Origin: Mycobacterium sp. 852002-51163_SCH5372311
Lineage (GTDB): Bacteria > Actinomycetota > Actinomycetes > Mycobacteriales > Mycobacteriaceae
DNA length: 33,577 bases
Reading direction: 5' to 3'
Assembly: GCF_001667115.1 (NCBI RefSeq)
Contig: NZ_LZIJ01000010.1
Coordinates: 1-33,577, forward strand
Shown here: in pieces, positions 26,979-33,577 of the stretch
How the letters are laid out: each line of letters opens with the position of its first letter
How positions within the stretch are numbered: position 1 is the stretch's first letter
Translations under genes and position numbers: made by a program
The notes under the pieces: generated by a model
What the model was told of the DNA's origin: nothing
The model's input: the letters and a program-made list of their open reading frames with translations, nothing else
The model's database searches: none

Positions 26979-27028
26979 CCAAACATGATCTGAATCCCTG
27001 ATCGCGGACCTATTGATGGAGATATTTC

Positions 27029-27298
27029 GTGGCGCTTACAGCCGAGCAGAAGAAAGAAATATTGGGCACCTACGGCCTGCATGACACCGACACGGGGTCC
27101 CCGGAGGCCCAGGTCGCGCTACTGACCAAGCGGATCGCCGACCTTACCGAGCACCTCAAAGTGCACAAGCACGACCACCACTCGCGGCGGGGGTTGCTGC
27201 TGCTGGTGGGCCGGCGGCGCCGCTTGCTCAAGTACGTGTCGCAGATCGACGTGGAGCGCTACCGCTCGCTTGTGGAGCGGTTGGGTCTGCGTCGCTGA
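27029..27298 (+). CDS. rpsO: 30S ribosomal protein S15
   Basis: The 89-residue ribosomal protein S15 binds 16S rRNA helices in the platform of the small subunit. The characteristic [40 protein letters not shown] and RRRRLLKYV segments are intact. The GTG start lacks a strong Shine-Dalgarno sequence; GGAGA at 27018-27022 is 6 nt upstream and probably serves. A short hairpin (CCGGGC/GCCCGG at 27306-27319) follows the stop. Confidence 0.98.
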   Translation: MALTAEQKKEILGTYGLHDTDTGSPEAQVALLTKRIADLTEHLKVHKHDHHSRRGLLLLVGRRRRLLKYVSQIDVERYRSLVERLGLRR

Positions 27299-27636
27299 CA
27301 CCGTGCCGGGCGTGCCCGGTAAATCCCGAGTCCCCCTGGACCTGCGGGTTAGCCCGTGTAGAGTGAGAGCGTTCTGGACCGGCTCGGTCCAGCAGACGGT
27401 GCGGTTCACGCAGCTCCGCGTGTGCCGTTCCAGCGTGTCATGTCACCAGGGAGCAGCCCAGTCTGCATCGGGCGGTCTTCGGTAGTGGCTGCCGGGCTCC
27501 CCGCATCCGGGACAGACCGGCCGCTTCGATCGATGGCCGTAGCCGTATTCAGATTTGCTCCTGACGGGCACCCGGTTCGGGTTGCGCATGGATGCGCGAA
27601 ACAGCTGAATAACCTAGAGAGGCCATACGGACACCT
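27299..27636 (+). other. 338-bp rpsO-gpsI intergenic region, probable gpsI leader
   Basis: No gene is supported here. A hairpin of 6 bp (27306-27319) just after rpsO may end transcription. TAGAGT (27359-27364) with TGGACC (27337-27342) could be a promoter; a second possible -10, TAACCT, is at 27610-27615. A perfect 8-bp stem is at 27374-27392. In M. tuberculosis lppU lies in this place; no lipoprotein coding sequence is visible here. Confidence 0.5.
27374..27392 (+). promoter_or_regulatory. Perfect stem-loop in the gpsI leader
   Basis: CTGGACCG (27374-27381) and CGGTCCAG (27385-27392) pair perfectly over 8 bp with a 3-nt loop, starting about 10 nt after the likely promoter TAGAGT. PNPase leaders in enteric bacteria carry a stem-loop cut by RNase III for autoregulation. 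This stem is shorter, so a similar role is only a suggestion. Confidence 0.4.
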
Positions 27637-29910
27637 ATGTCTGTAGCTCAAATTGAAGAGGGCGTGTTCGAGGCGACCGCCACCATCGACAACGGGAGCT
27701 TCGGCACCCGCACCATCCGTTTCGAAACCGGCCGGTTGGCCCTGCAGGCCGCCGGCGCTGTGGTCGCCTACCTGGACGAAGACAACATGCTGTTGTCGGC
27801 GACCACCGCCAGCAAGAGCCCCAAGGAACACTTCGACTTCTTCCCGCTGACCGTCGATGTCGAGGAGCGGATGTACGCCGCCGGCCGCATCCCCGGCTCG
27901 TTCTTCCGTCGCGAGGGCCGACCCTCCACCGACGCGATCCTGACCTGCCGGCTGATCGACCGCCCACTGCGCCCGTCGTTCGTCGACGGGCTGCGCAACG
28001 AGATCCAGATCGTGGTCACCATCCTGAGCCTGGATCCCAACGACCTGTACGACGTGCTGGCAATCAATGCCGCGTCGGCCTCCACCCAGCTGGGCGGCCT
28101 GCCGTTCTCCGGCCCGATCGGCGGTGTGCGGGTGGCGCTGATCGACGGCACCTGGGTGGCCTTCCCCACGGTCGAGCAGACCGAGCGGGCCGTCTTCGAC
28201 ATGGTGGTCGCGGGTCGCATAGTCGGTGAAGCCGACGGCAAGAAAGACATCGCCATCATGATGGTGGAGGCGGAGGCCACCGAGAACGTCATCGAACTTA
28301 TCGACGGCGGGGCCCAGGCGCCGACGGAAAGCGTTGTGGCGCAAGGCCTCGAGGCGGCCAAGCCGTTCATCGCCGCGCTGTGCACCGCGCAGCAGGAGCT
28401 CGCCGACGCTGCCGCCAGGCCGACCAACGAATATCCGACGTTCCCCGATTACGGCGAAGACGTCTACTACGCGGTGTCCTCGGCGGCCACCGAGGAGCTG
28501 TCGTCGGCGCTGACGATTCCCGGCAAGGCCGAACGCAACGAGCGCACCGAGGAGCTCAGGACGCAGGTTCTCGAGCGGCTCGCCGGCACCTTCGAGGGCC
28601 GCGAGAAAGAGGTCAGCGCCGCTTTCCGCTCGTTGACCAAGAAGCTGGTCCGCCAGCGCATCCTCACCGACCACTTCCGCATCGACGGTCGCGGCATCAC
28701 CGACATCCGCGCCCTGTCCGCCGAGGTCGCCGTCGTCCCGCGGGCGCACGGCAGTGCGCTGTTCGAGCGCGGCGAAACCCAAATCTTGGGCGTGACCACA
28801 CTCGACATGGTCAAGATGGCCCAGCAGATCGACTCGCTGGGACCCGAGACCACCAAGCGCTACATGCACCACTACAACTTCCCGCCCTTCTCCACCGGCG
28901 AGACTGGCCGGGTCGGCTCGCCCAAGCGGCGTGAGATCGGGCACGGCGCGCTGGCGGAGCGGGCGCTGGTGCCGGTGCTGCCCAGCGTCGCGGAGTTCCC
29001 TTACGCCATCCGGCAGGTGTCGGAGGCCCTGGGCTCCAACGGGTCGACGTCGATGGGATCGGTCTGTGCCTCCACGCTGGCGCTGCTGAACGCGGGTGTT
29101 CCGCTGAAGGCGCCGGTCGCCGGCATCGCAATGGGCCTGGTCTCCGACGATGTTGAGGTCGAAGGCGGCGGCACCGAGCGACGCTTCGTCACCCTGACCG
29201 ACATCCTGGGTGCCGAAGACGCCTTCGGCGACATGGACTTCAAGTGCGCCGGCACCAAGGACTTCGTCACCGCACTGCAGCTGGACACCAAGCTCGACGG
29301 GATTCCGTCGCAAGTGCTCGCGGGCGCGCTCGAGCAGGCCCGCGACGCACGGCTGACCATCCTGGAGGTGATGGCCGAAGCCATCGACAAGCCGGACGAG
29401 ATGAGCCCGTTCGCCCCGCGGGTGACCACCATCAAGGTTCCGGTGGACAAGATCGGCGAGGTGATCGGTCCGAAGGGCAAGGTCATCAACTCGATCACCG
29501 AGGAGACCGGCGCGCAAATCTCAATCGAAGACGACGGCACGGTGTTCGTCGGCGCCACCGACGGGCCGTCCGCGCAGGCCGCCATCGACCGCATCAACGC
29601 GATCGCCAACCCGCAGTTGCCGACGGTGGGCGAGCGGTTCCTCGGAACCGTGGTCAAGACAACCGATTTCGGCGCGTTCGTGTCGTTGCTGCCGGGGCGT
29701 GACGGTCTGGTGCACATCTCCAAGCTCGGCAAGGGCAAGCGGATCGCGAAGGTAGAGGACGTCGTGAACGTCGGCGACAAGCTGCGGGTGGAGATCGCCG
29801 ACATCGACAAGCGAGGCAAGATCTCCCTGGTGTTGGTGGCCGAAGAAGAGAGCTCGGCGGACAAGACCCCTGCCGGTTCGGGTGCCGCGCCAGCCGATGC
29901 CGTTAGCTGA
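27637..29910 (+). CDS. gpsI: Polyribonucleotide nucleotidyltransferase (PNPase/GpsI)
   Basis: A 757-residue phosphorolytic 3'-5' exoribonuclease and component of RNA decay. Domains: first RNase PH domain (about 15-240), an alpha-helical linker, second RNase PH domain (about 340-590, [39 protein letters not shown]), KH (about 600-655, [11 protein letters not shown] from 609) and S1 (about 660-735, [20 protein letters not shown]). All are full length. The ATG start [14 protein letters not shown] matches the family. The C-terminal tail is acidic and Ala/Pro-rich. It overlaps pepR by 29 nt (or 14 nt from ATG 29897). Confidence 0.98.
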   Translation: MSVAQIEEGVFEATATIDNGSFGTRTIRFETGRLALQAAGAVVAYLDEDNMLLSATTASKSPKEHFDFFPLTVDVEERMYAAGRIPGSFFRREGRPSTDAILTCRLIDRPLRPSFVDGLRNEIQIVVTILSLDPNDLYDVLAINAASASTQLGGLPFSGPIGGVRVALIDGTWVAFPTVEQTERAVFDMVVAGRIVGEADGKKDIAIMMVEAEATENVIELIDGGAQAPTESVVAQGLEAAKPFIAALCTAQQELADAAARPTNEYPTFPDYGEDVYYAVSSAATEELSSALTIPGKAERNERTEELRTQVLERLAGTFEGREKEVSAAFRSLTKKLVRQRILTDHFRIDGRGITDIRALSAEVAVVPRAHGSALFERGETQILGVTTLDMVKMAQQIDSLGPETTKRYMHHYNFPPFSTGETGRVGSPKRREIGHGALAERALVPVLPSVAEFPYAIRQVSEALGSNGSTSMGSVCASTLALLNAGVPLKAPVAGIAMGLVSDDVEVEGGGTERRFVTLTDILGAEDAFGDMDFKCAGTKDFVTALQLDTKLDGIPSQVLAGALEQARDARLTILEVMAEAIDKPDEMSPFAPRVTTIKVPVDKIGEVIGPKGKVINSITEETGAQISIEDDGTVFVGATDGPSAQAAIDRINAIANPQLPTVGERFLGTVVKTTDFGAFVSLLPGRDGLVHISKLGKGKRIAKVEDVVNVGDKLRVEIADIDKRGKISLVLVAEEESSADKTPAGSGAAPADAVS

Positions 29911-31225
29911 TCCCAAGCGGCCGGCGACTGAGCCCGCGACGGCCGGGGCACCGCGGCGCACCACCCTGCCCGGCGGACTGCGCGTGGTCACCGAGCACCT
30001 GCCCGGCGTCCGCTCGGCGTCGGTCGGGGTTTGGGTCGCGGTGGGTTCGCGCGACGAGGGTGCCACGGTGGCCGGTGCTGCGCACTTCCTCGAACACCTG
30101 CTGTTCAAGTCGACGCCGACGCGCACGGCGGTGGATATCGCCAGGGCCATGGACGCCGTCGGCGGGGAGCTCAACGCCTTCACCGCCAAGGAGCACACCT
30201 GCTACTACGCGCATGTGCTGGACAGCGACCTGGCGCTCGCGGTCGACCTGGTCGCCGACGTGGTGCTCAATGGTCGGTGCGCTGCCGAGGATGTCGAACT
30301 GGAACGCGCCGTCGTCCTCGAGGAGATCGCGATGCGCGACGACGACCCCGAGGACGCGCTGGCCGACATGTTCCTCACGGCACTTTTCGGTGACCACCCG
30401 GTGGGCCGCCCGGTGATCGGTTCCGCGCAATCCGTCTCGGCCATGACGCGCAGCCAACTCAACTCGTTTCACCTGCGTCGGTACACACCCGAACGGATGG
30501 TCGTCGCGGTTGCCGGCAATGTCGACCACGACGAAGTGGTGGCACTGGTGCGCGAGCATTTCGGGCCGCACTTGGTGCGTGGGAGGCGTCCCGTCGCGCC
30601 GCGCAAAGGTGCCGGGCGAGTGAACGGCGGGCCGCGGTTGACGCTCGGCAAACGCGACGCCGACCAGATCCACGTGTCGTTGGGTGTGCGCACACCCGGT
30701 CGCGGCTGGGAGCACCGCTGGGCCCTGTCGGTGCTGCACACGGCGCTGGGCGGCGGTCTGAGTTCGCGGCTGTTCCAAGAGGTTCGCGAGTCACGCGGCT
30801 TGGCCTACTCGGTGTATTCGGCGCTGGACATGTTCGCCGACACCGGCGCGTTGTCGGTGTACGCCGCTTGTCTGCCCGAGCGCTTCGCCGAGGTCATGCG
30901 CGTGACCAGTGAGGTGCTCGAATCGGTGGCGCGCGACGGCATCACCGAGGCGGAGTGCCGGATCGCCAAGGGTTCGCTGCGCGGCGGGCTGGTGCTGGGC
31001 CTGGAGGATTCCGGCTCCCGGATGAGCCGCATCGGGCGCAGCGAGTTGAACTACGGCAAGCACCGCAGCATCGAACACACCTTGCAGCAAATCGAGGCGG
31101 TCACCGTCGAGGATGTCAACGCGGTGGCCCGCCGGCTGCTGGACAACCGCTACGGGGCGGCTGTGCTCGGCCCCTACACTTCGAAACGATCACTGCCGCA
31201 ACCACTTCGGGCGATGGTAAATTAG
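29882..31225 (+). CDS. pepR: M16-family zinc protease PepR
   Basis: A 447-residue M16-type (pitrilysin/processing-peptidase-like) zinc peptidase. The inverted zinc motif HFLEH (His68, Glu71, His72) is followed by [15 protein letters not shown] and the distal acidic ligand region [17 protein letters not shown]. The second, non-catalytic half has [25 protein letters not shown], typical of the family. The start is uncertain: GTG 29882 gives [14 protein letters not shown] 29897 gives a protein 5 residues shorter; both lie inside gpsI and suggest translational coupling. It is expected to act in the cytoplasm; its substrate is unknown. Confidence 0.93.
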   Translation: MPRQPMPLADPKRPATEPATAGAPRRTTLPGGLRVVTEHLPGVRSASVGVWVAVGSRDEGATVAGAAHFLEHLLFKSTPTRTAVDIARAMDAVGGELNAFTAKEHTCYYAHVLDSDLALAVDLVADVVLNGRCAAEDVELERAVVLEEIAMRDDDPEDALADMFLTALFGDHPVGRPVIGSAQSVSAMTRSQLNSFHLRRYTPERMVVAVAGNVDHDEVVALVREHFGPHLVRGRRPVAPRKGAGRVNGGPRLTLGKRDADQIHVSLGVRTPGRGWEHRWALSVLHTALGGGLSSRLFQEVRESRGLAYSVYSALDMFADTGALSVYAACLPERFAEVMRVTSEVLESVARDGITEAECRIAKGSLRGGLVLGLEDSGSRMSRIGRSELNYGKHRSIEHTLQQIEAVTVEDVNAVARRLLDNRYGAAVLGPYTSKRSLPQPLRAMVN

Positions 31226-31229
31226 CGCG

Positions 31230-32258
31230 ATGGTGCTCGGCTTCTGGGACCTCTCGGTGCCCATCGTCGGAGCTCCCATGGCCGGTGGCCCCGGCGGTCC
31301 GGCGCTGGCCGCGGCGGTGTCCAACGCCGGCGGGCTGGGCTTCGTCGCCGCCGGGTATCTGAGCGCGGAGCGGTTCGCCGACGACATCGCCGCCGCGCGC
31401 GCCGCCACTACCGGGCCGCTGGGTGTGAATCTCTTTGTGCCCCAACCCAGTGTCGCCGACTGGGTGCAGCTGGAGTACTACGCTGAGGAACTCGAGGAAG
31501 TCGCCGAGCACTACCATGTGGAGGTCGGGCGGCCGGAATTCGGTGACGACGACGACTGGGAACACAAGCTCGAGGTGGTGGCCGACGTACGCCCGGAGCT
31601 GGTGTCGTTCACCTTCGGCGCGCCGCCACCCGACGTGGTCGGGCGGCTCAGCGCGCTGGGACTGCTGGTGATGGTCACGGTGACGTCGGCTTACGAGGCG
31701 GGCGTGGCCATCGCCGCCGGCGCGGACAGCCTGGTCGTCCAGGGGCCGGATGCCGGCGGCCACCGGGGGACATTCGCGCCCGACATGGAGCCCGGCGAGG
31801 AGTCGCTGCACCAGCTGATCGATCGAATCGGCCATGCCCATCGCGATATTCCGCTGGTGGCGGCCGGCGGATTGGGGACCGCCGAGGCTGTCGCCGGTGT
31901 GCTGCGCAGGGGAGCGGTGGCCGCGCAGGTCGGCACCGCGCTGTTGCTGGCCGACGAAGCCGGCACCAACCCCACCTACCGCGCCGCTTTGAAGCATCCG
32001 CAATTCACCAATACCGTTGTCACCAAGGCATTCTCGGGTAGATACGCGCGTGCTCTGGAAAACGAGTTCACCCGACTGCTCGACAATGTGGCGCCGCTGG
32101 GCTATCCCGAGGTCAACCAGATGACTGCGCCGATACGGGCAGCGGCGGTCGAGGTCGACGATCCCAACGGGATCAACCTGTGGGCGGGTACGGCTTATCG
32201 GCAGGCGAATTCTGGTCCGGTGGCCGAGATCGTCGCAAGCCTTGCCGCGACTGGCTAG
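31230..32258 (+). CDS. Nitronate monooxygenase / 2-nitropropane dioxygenase family protein
   Basis: A 342-residue FMN-binding TIM-barrel protein. APMAGGPGGP (15-24), GVNLFVP (65-71), QGPDAGGHRGTF with His178, and VAAGGLGTAEAV with ADEAGTNPTYRAAL match the nitronate monooxygenase family; it corresponds to Rv2781c of M. tuberculosis. These enzymes oxidise alkyl nitronates, and some are enoyl reductases, so the natural substrate is open. The ATG starts 4 nt after the pepR stop, so the two are probably one operon. It is convergent with ald, with the repeat array between them. Confidence 0.9.
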   Translation: MVLGFWDLSVPIVGAPMAGGPGGPALAAAVSNAGGLGFVAAGYLSAERFADDIAAARAATTGPLGVNLFVPQPSVADWVQLEYYAEELEEVAEHYHVEVGRPEFGDDDDWEHKLEVVADVRPELVSFTFGAPPPDVVGRLSALGLLVMVTVTSAYEAGVAIAAGADSLVVQGPDAGGHRGTFAPDMEPGEESLHQLIDRIGHAHRDIPLVAAGGLGTAEAVAGVLRRGAVAAQVGTALLLADEAGTNPTYRAALKHPQFTNTVVTKAFSGRYARALENEFTRLLDNVAPLGYPEVNQMTAPIRAAAVEVDDPNGINLWAGTAYRQANSGPVAEIVASLAATG

Positions 32259-32284
32259 CCGTTTCGGAATGCGCTTTTGTAGCC

Positions 32285-32470
32285 GTCTTCGGGTGTGAAC
32301 TCACGGCTTTCGGCGTGAATCGACGGCCTCCGTTGTGAGCCTGGGGCTTTCGGTGTGAATCGACGGCTTTCGGTGTGAACCTAGGGCGAAAATCGGCGCG
32401 AATTTCCGCCCAGGCTACACACCCGAAGCCAAGGATTCACTCCCGAAGCCAAGGATTCACACGCAAAGAC
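32285..32470. repeat. Phased array of 20-bp units, five direct and three inverted
   Basis: On the + strand, units start at 32285, 32305, 32325, 32345 and 32365, each exactly 20 bp; the best are GGCTTTCGGCGTGAATCGAC and GGCTTTCGGTGTGAATCGAC. A central hairpin pairs GGGCGAAAAT (32384-32393) with ATTTCCGCCC (32402-32411) with one mismatch. Then the same motif reappears in reverse at 32411, 32431 (AAGGATTCACTCCCGAAGCC) and 32451, again every 20 bp. It lies between two convergent genes. Confidence 0.85.
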
Positions 32471-32503
32471 TGTCTGCTCGTGGACCGCGCAAGCATCAGC
32501 CTG

Positions 32504-33423
32504 TCAACCCAGAATGCTCCCCGCGTCGGTGAACGCCAAACCGAGGTCGGTAGCCACCCGTTCGGACAGCAGTGCACCGTCGTGAGTTGAAAGCCCTTTG
32601 GCCAGAGCGGGATCCGAACGGCAAGCCGCCCGCCAGCCGTGGTCGGCAAGCTTGAGCACATACGGCATGGTCGCGTTGGTCAACGCGAAGGTCGACGTCC
32701 TGGGCACCGAGCTGGGCATGTTGGTCACGCAGTAGAACAGTGTGTCGTGTACGGCGAAAGTCGGGTCATCGTGGGTGGTCGGGCGAGAGTCCTCGAAGCA
32801 GCCGCCCTGGTCGATCGCGATGTCCACCAACACTGCTCCTGACTTCATATGTGCGACAAGTGAATTCGTGACCAGCATGGGCGCCTTGGCGCCCGGGACC
32901 AGGACCGCCCCGATAACCAGGTCGGCACCTTTCAGAGCATCCTCGAGCTCGTACACCGATGAGTGGCGGGTCCGGAACTTTCCGTCCAGTTCCCGGAGCC
33001 GGTTGATGTTGACGTCGAATACCGTGACGTCAGCACCCATTCCGCCGGCCACGCGGGCGGCGTTGTAGCCCGCGTTCCCGCCGCCGATCACCACGACTAC
33101 GGCCGGTTCCACGCCGGGCACCCCGCCCATCAGCAGGCCTCGTCGAGCAGGCGGGCCGCTTTGGGTTCGCATCAGGTGATAGGCCCCGACCTGGGCGGAG
33201 AGTCGCCCGGCGACTTCGCTCATCGGGGCCAGCAGGGGCAGCGCGCCGTCGGCCGTCTGCACGGTCTCGTAGGCGATCGAGGTTGTCCCGGAAGTCAATA
33301 ACGCGTCGGTGCACGCGCGTGACGCGGCCAGGTGCAGAAACGTGAACAGAATCTGGCCGCGGCGCAGCAGGGGATACTCCGCCGGCATCGGCTCCTTGAC
33401 CTTGAGCAGCAAGTCGGCGCCGG
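32504..33423 (-). CDS. ald: Alanine dehydrogenase, N-terminally interrupted
   Basis: L-alanine dehydrogenase catalyses the reversible NAD-dependent conversion of alanine to pyruvate and ammonia, and in mycobacteria also glyoxylate reduction. About 305 of 371 residues are visible, from AGADLLLKVKEP (M. tuberculosis residue about 67, Lys75 site) through FTFLHLAASRACTDALL, the nucleotide-binding segment VVVIGGGNAGYNAARVAGG, and DHGWRAACRSDPALAKGL to the stop at 32504. The first about 66 residues are missing: upstream of 33423 similarity ends and the frame runs on as unrelated residues to 33472. The missing part is found in the opposite direction on the + strand. I see this as disruption of the sequence, probably not of the gene in the cell. 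Confidence 0.88.
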
Positions 33424-33577
33424 GGAAGGTTCGGCAATTTCCGACGCGGACTTCAAGGCGGCGGGCGCTCAATTGATCACCACCGCCGAAGAAGTCTGGG
33501 CCGGCGCCGACTTGCTGCTCAAGGTCAAGGAGCCGATGCCGGCGGAGTATCCCCTGCTGCGCCGCGGCCAGATTCTG
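33347..33577. repeat. Perfect 77-bp inverted repeat at the right window edge
   Basis: 33501-33577 is the exact reverse complement of 33347-33423 (77 bp, no mismatch), with a 77-bp spacer (33424-33500). The next base pair outside the arm (33500 with 33424) does not match. The palindrome CGGCGCCG occurs at 33415-33422 and again at 33502-33509. The repeat stops exactly at the end of the window. Confidence 0.95.
33416..33577 (+). pseudogene. ald: ald fragment in opposite orientation
   Basis: On the + strand this stretch reads GAGEGSAISDADFKAAGAQL followed by ITTAEEVWAGADLLLKVKEP and PAEYPLLRRGQIL, corresponding to alanine dehydrogenase residues about 38-92. It includes the part (38-66) missing from the minus-strand copy and repeats 67-92. 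The reading frame is open to the window edge. It is therefore a turned-back continuation of the same gene. Confidence 0.88.

Noticed and set aside
27306..27319. Strong intrinsic terminator after rpsO
   Set aside because: The 6-bp stem has only a 2-nt loop and no U-run; it is noted in the intergenic entry but not supported as a terminator on its own.
27422..27646. 74-codon + strand open frame before gpsI as possible lppU remnant or upstream peptide
   Set aside because: No signal peptide, lipobox or ribosome binding site, and it runs into gpsI in a different frame.
27406..29517. 703-codon minus-strand open frame opposite gpsI
   Set aside because: It is the mirror of the gpsI coding sequence and reads as Asp/His/Val-rich sequence without recognisable motifs.
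32285..32470. CRISPR array
   Set aside because: Units are 20 bp, contiguous, without spacers, and switch direction in the middle; there are no cas genes nearby.

Overview
The window is about 33.6 kb of GC-rich DNA. Its protein content and gene order point to a Mycobacterium, most likely a slow-growing non-tuberculous species. From memory, the blocks follow the order known in M. tuberculosis (ylxR-infB-rbfA-nrnA-dinF-ugpAEBC, echA16/vapBC22, a CocE-type hydrolase, a phosphoesterase-pptT-truB, ltp1...fadE21, sirR/mntR, ribF-rpsO-gpsI-pepR, a 2-nitropropane-dioxygenase homologue, ald), read mostly on the + strand here. PptT, GpsI, PepR, TruB and InfB are close in length and motifs to their M. 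tuberculosis counterparts.

Layout. 1-477 is the 5' part of an unrecognised gene on the minus strand, where nusA would be expected. 478-822 is a non-coding stretch with a nested hairpin. 823-6809 is a translation/RNA block (ylxR, infB, rbfA, nrnA) ending in a MATE-type exporter gene, with overlapping genes from infB onward. 6948-11065 is the ugpAEBC glycerophosphodiester importer. 11075-13065 (minus) holds rtcB and echA16. 13111-14554 holds vapBC22 and a DUF2277/DUF1802 pair. 14513-16798 (minus) holds an S15-type hydrolase and a small exported protein. 16934-19487 is a tightly overlapping phosphoesterase-pptT-truB operon. 19582-25034 is a TetR regulator followed by five genes (SCPx-type thiolase, SRPBCC protein, MaoC hydratase, short-chain dehydrogenase, acyl-CoA dehydrogenase), which together resemble a complete acyl-CoA beta-oxidation cycle. 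25031-25735 (minus) is a DtxR-family regulator with manganese-type ligands. 25915-32258 is ribF, rpsO, gpsI, pepR and a flavin-dependent oxygenase gene. 32285-32470 is an array of 20-bp units in direct and inverted order. 32504-33577 is a disrupted ald.

Several segments present in M. tuberculosis are absent here: the CRISPR/Csm region and flanking genes between vapBC22 and the CocE-type hydrolase, lppV and its neighbours, Rv2787, lppU, and the IS1602-like genes. The window therefore looks compact, perhaps close to a state before those insertions. Several start codons (ylxR, ugpA, vapB22, ribF, mntR) lie 5-8 nt behind a TANNNT box, as expected for leaderless mycobacterial transcripts.

The most unusual signals are: (1) a perfect 77-bp inverted repeat ending exactly at the right edge, which turns ald back on itself and looks like an assembly or template-switch artefact unless long reads confirm it; (2) the phased 20-bp repeat array between two convergent genes; (3) the TetR-linked five-gene oxidation cluster; and (4) the missing nusA and structured region upstream of ylxR. 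I found no tRNA, rRNA, insertion sequence, prophage or CRISPR array.
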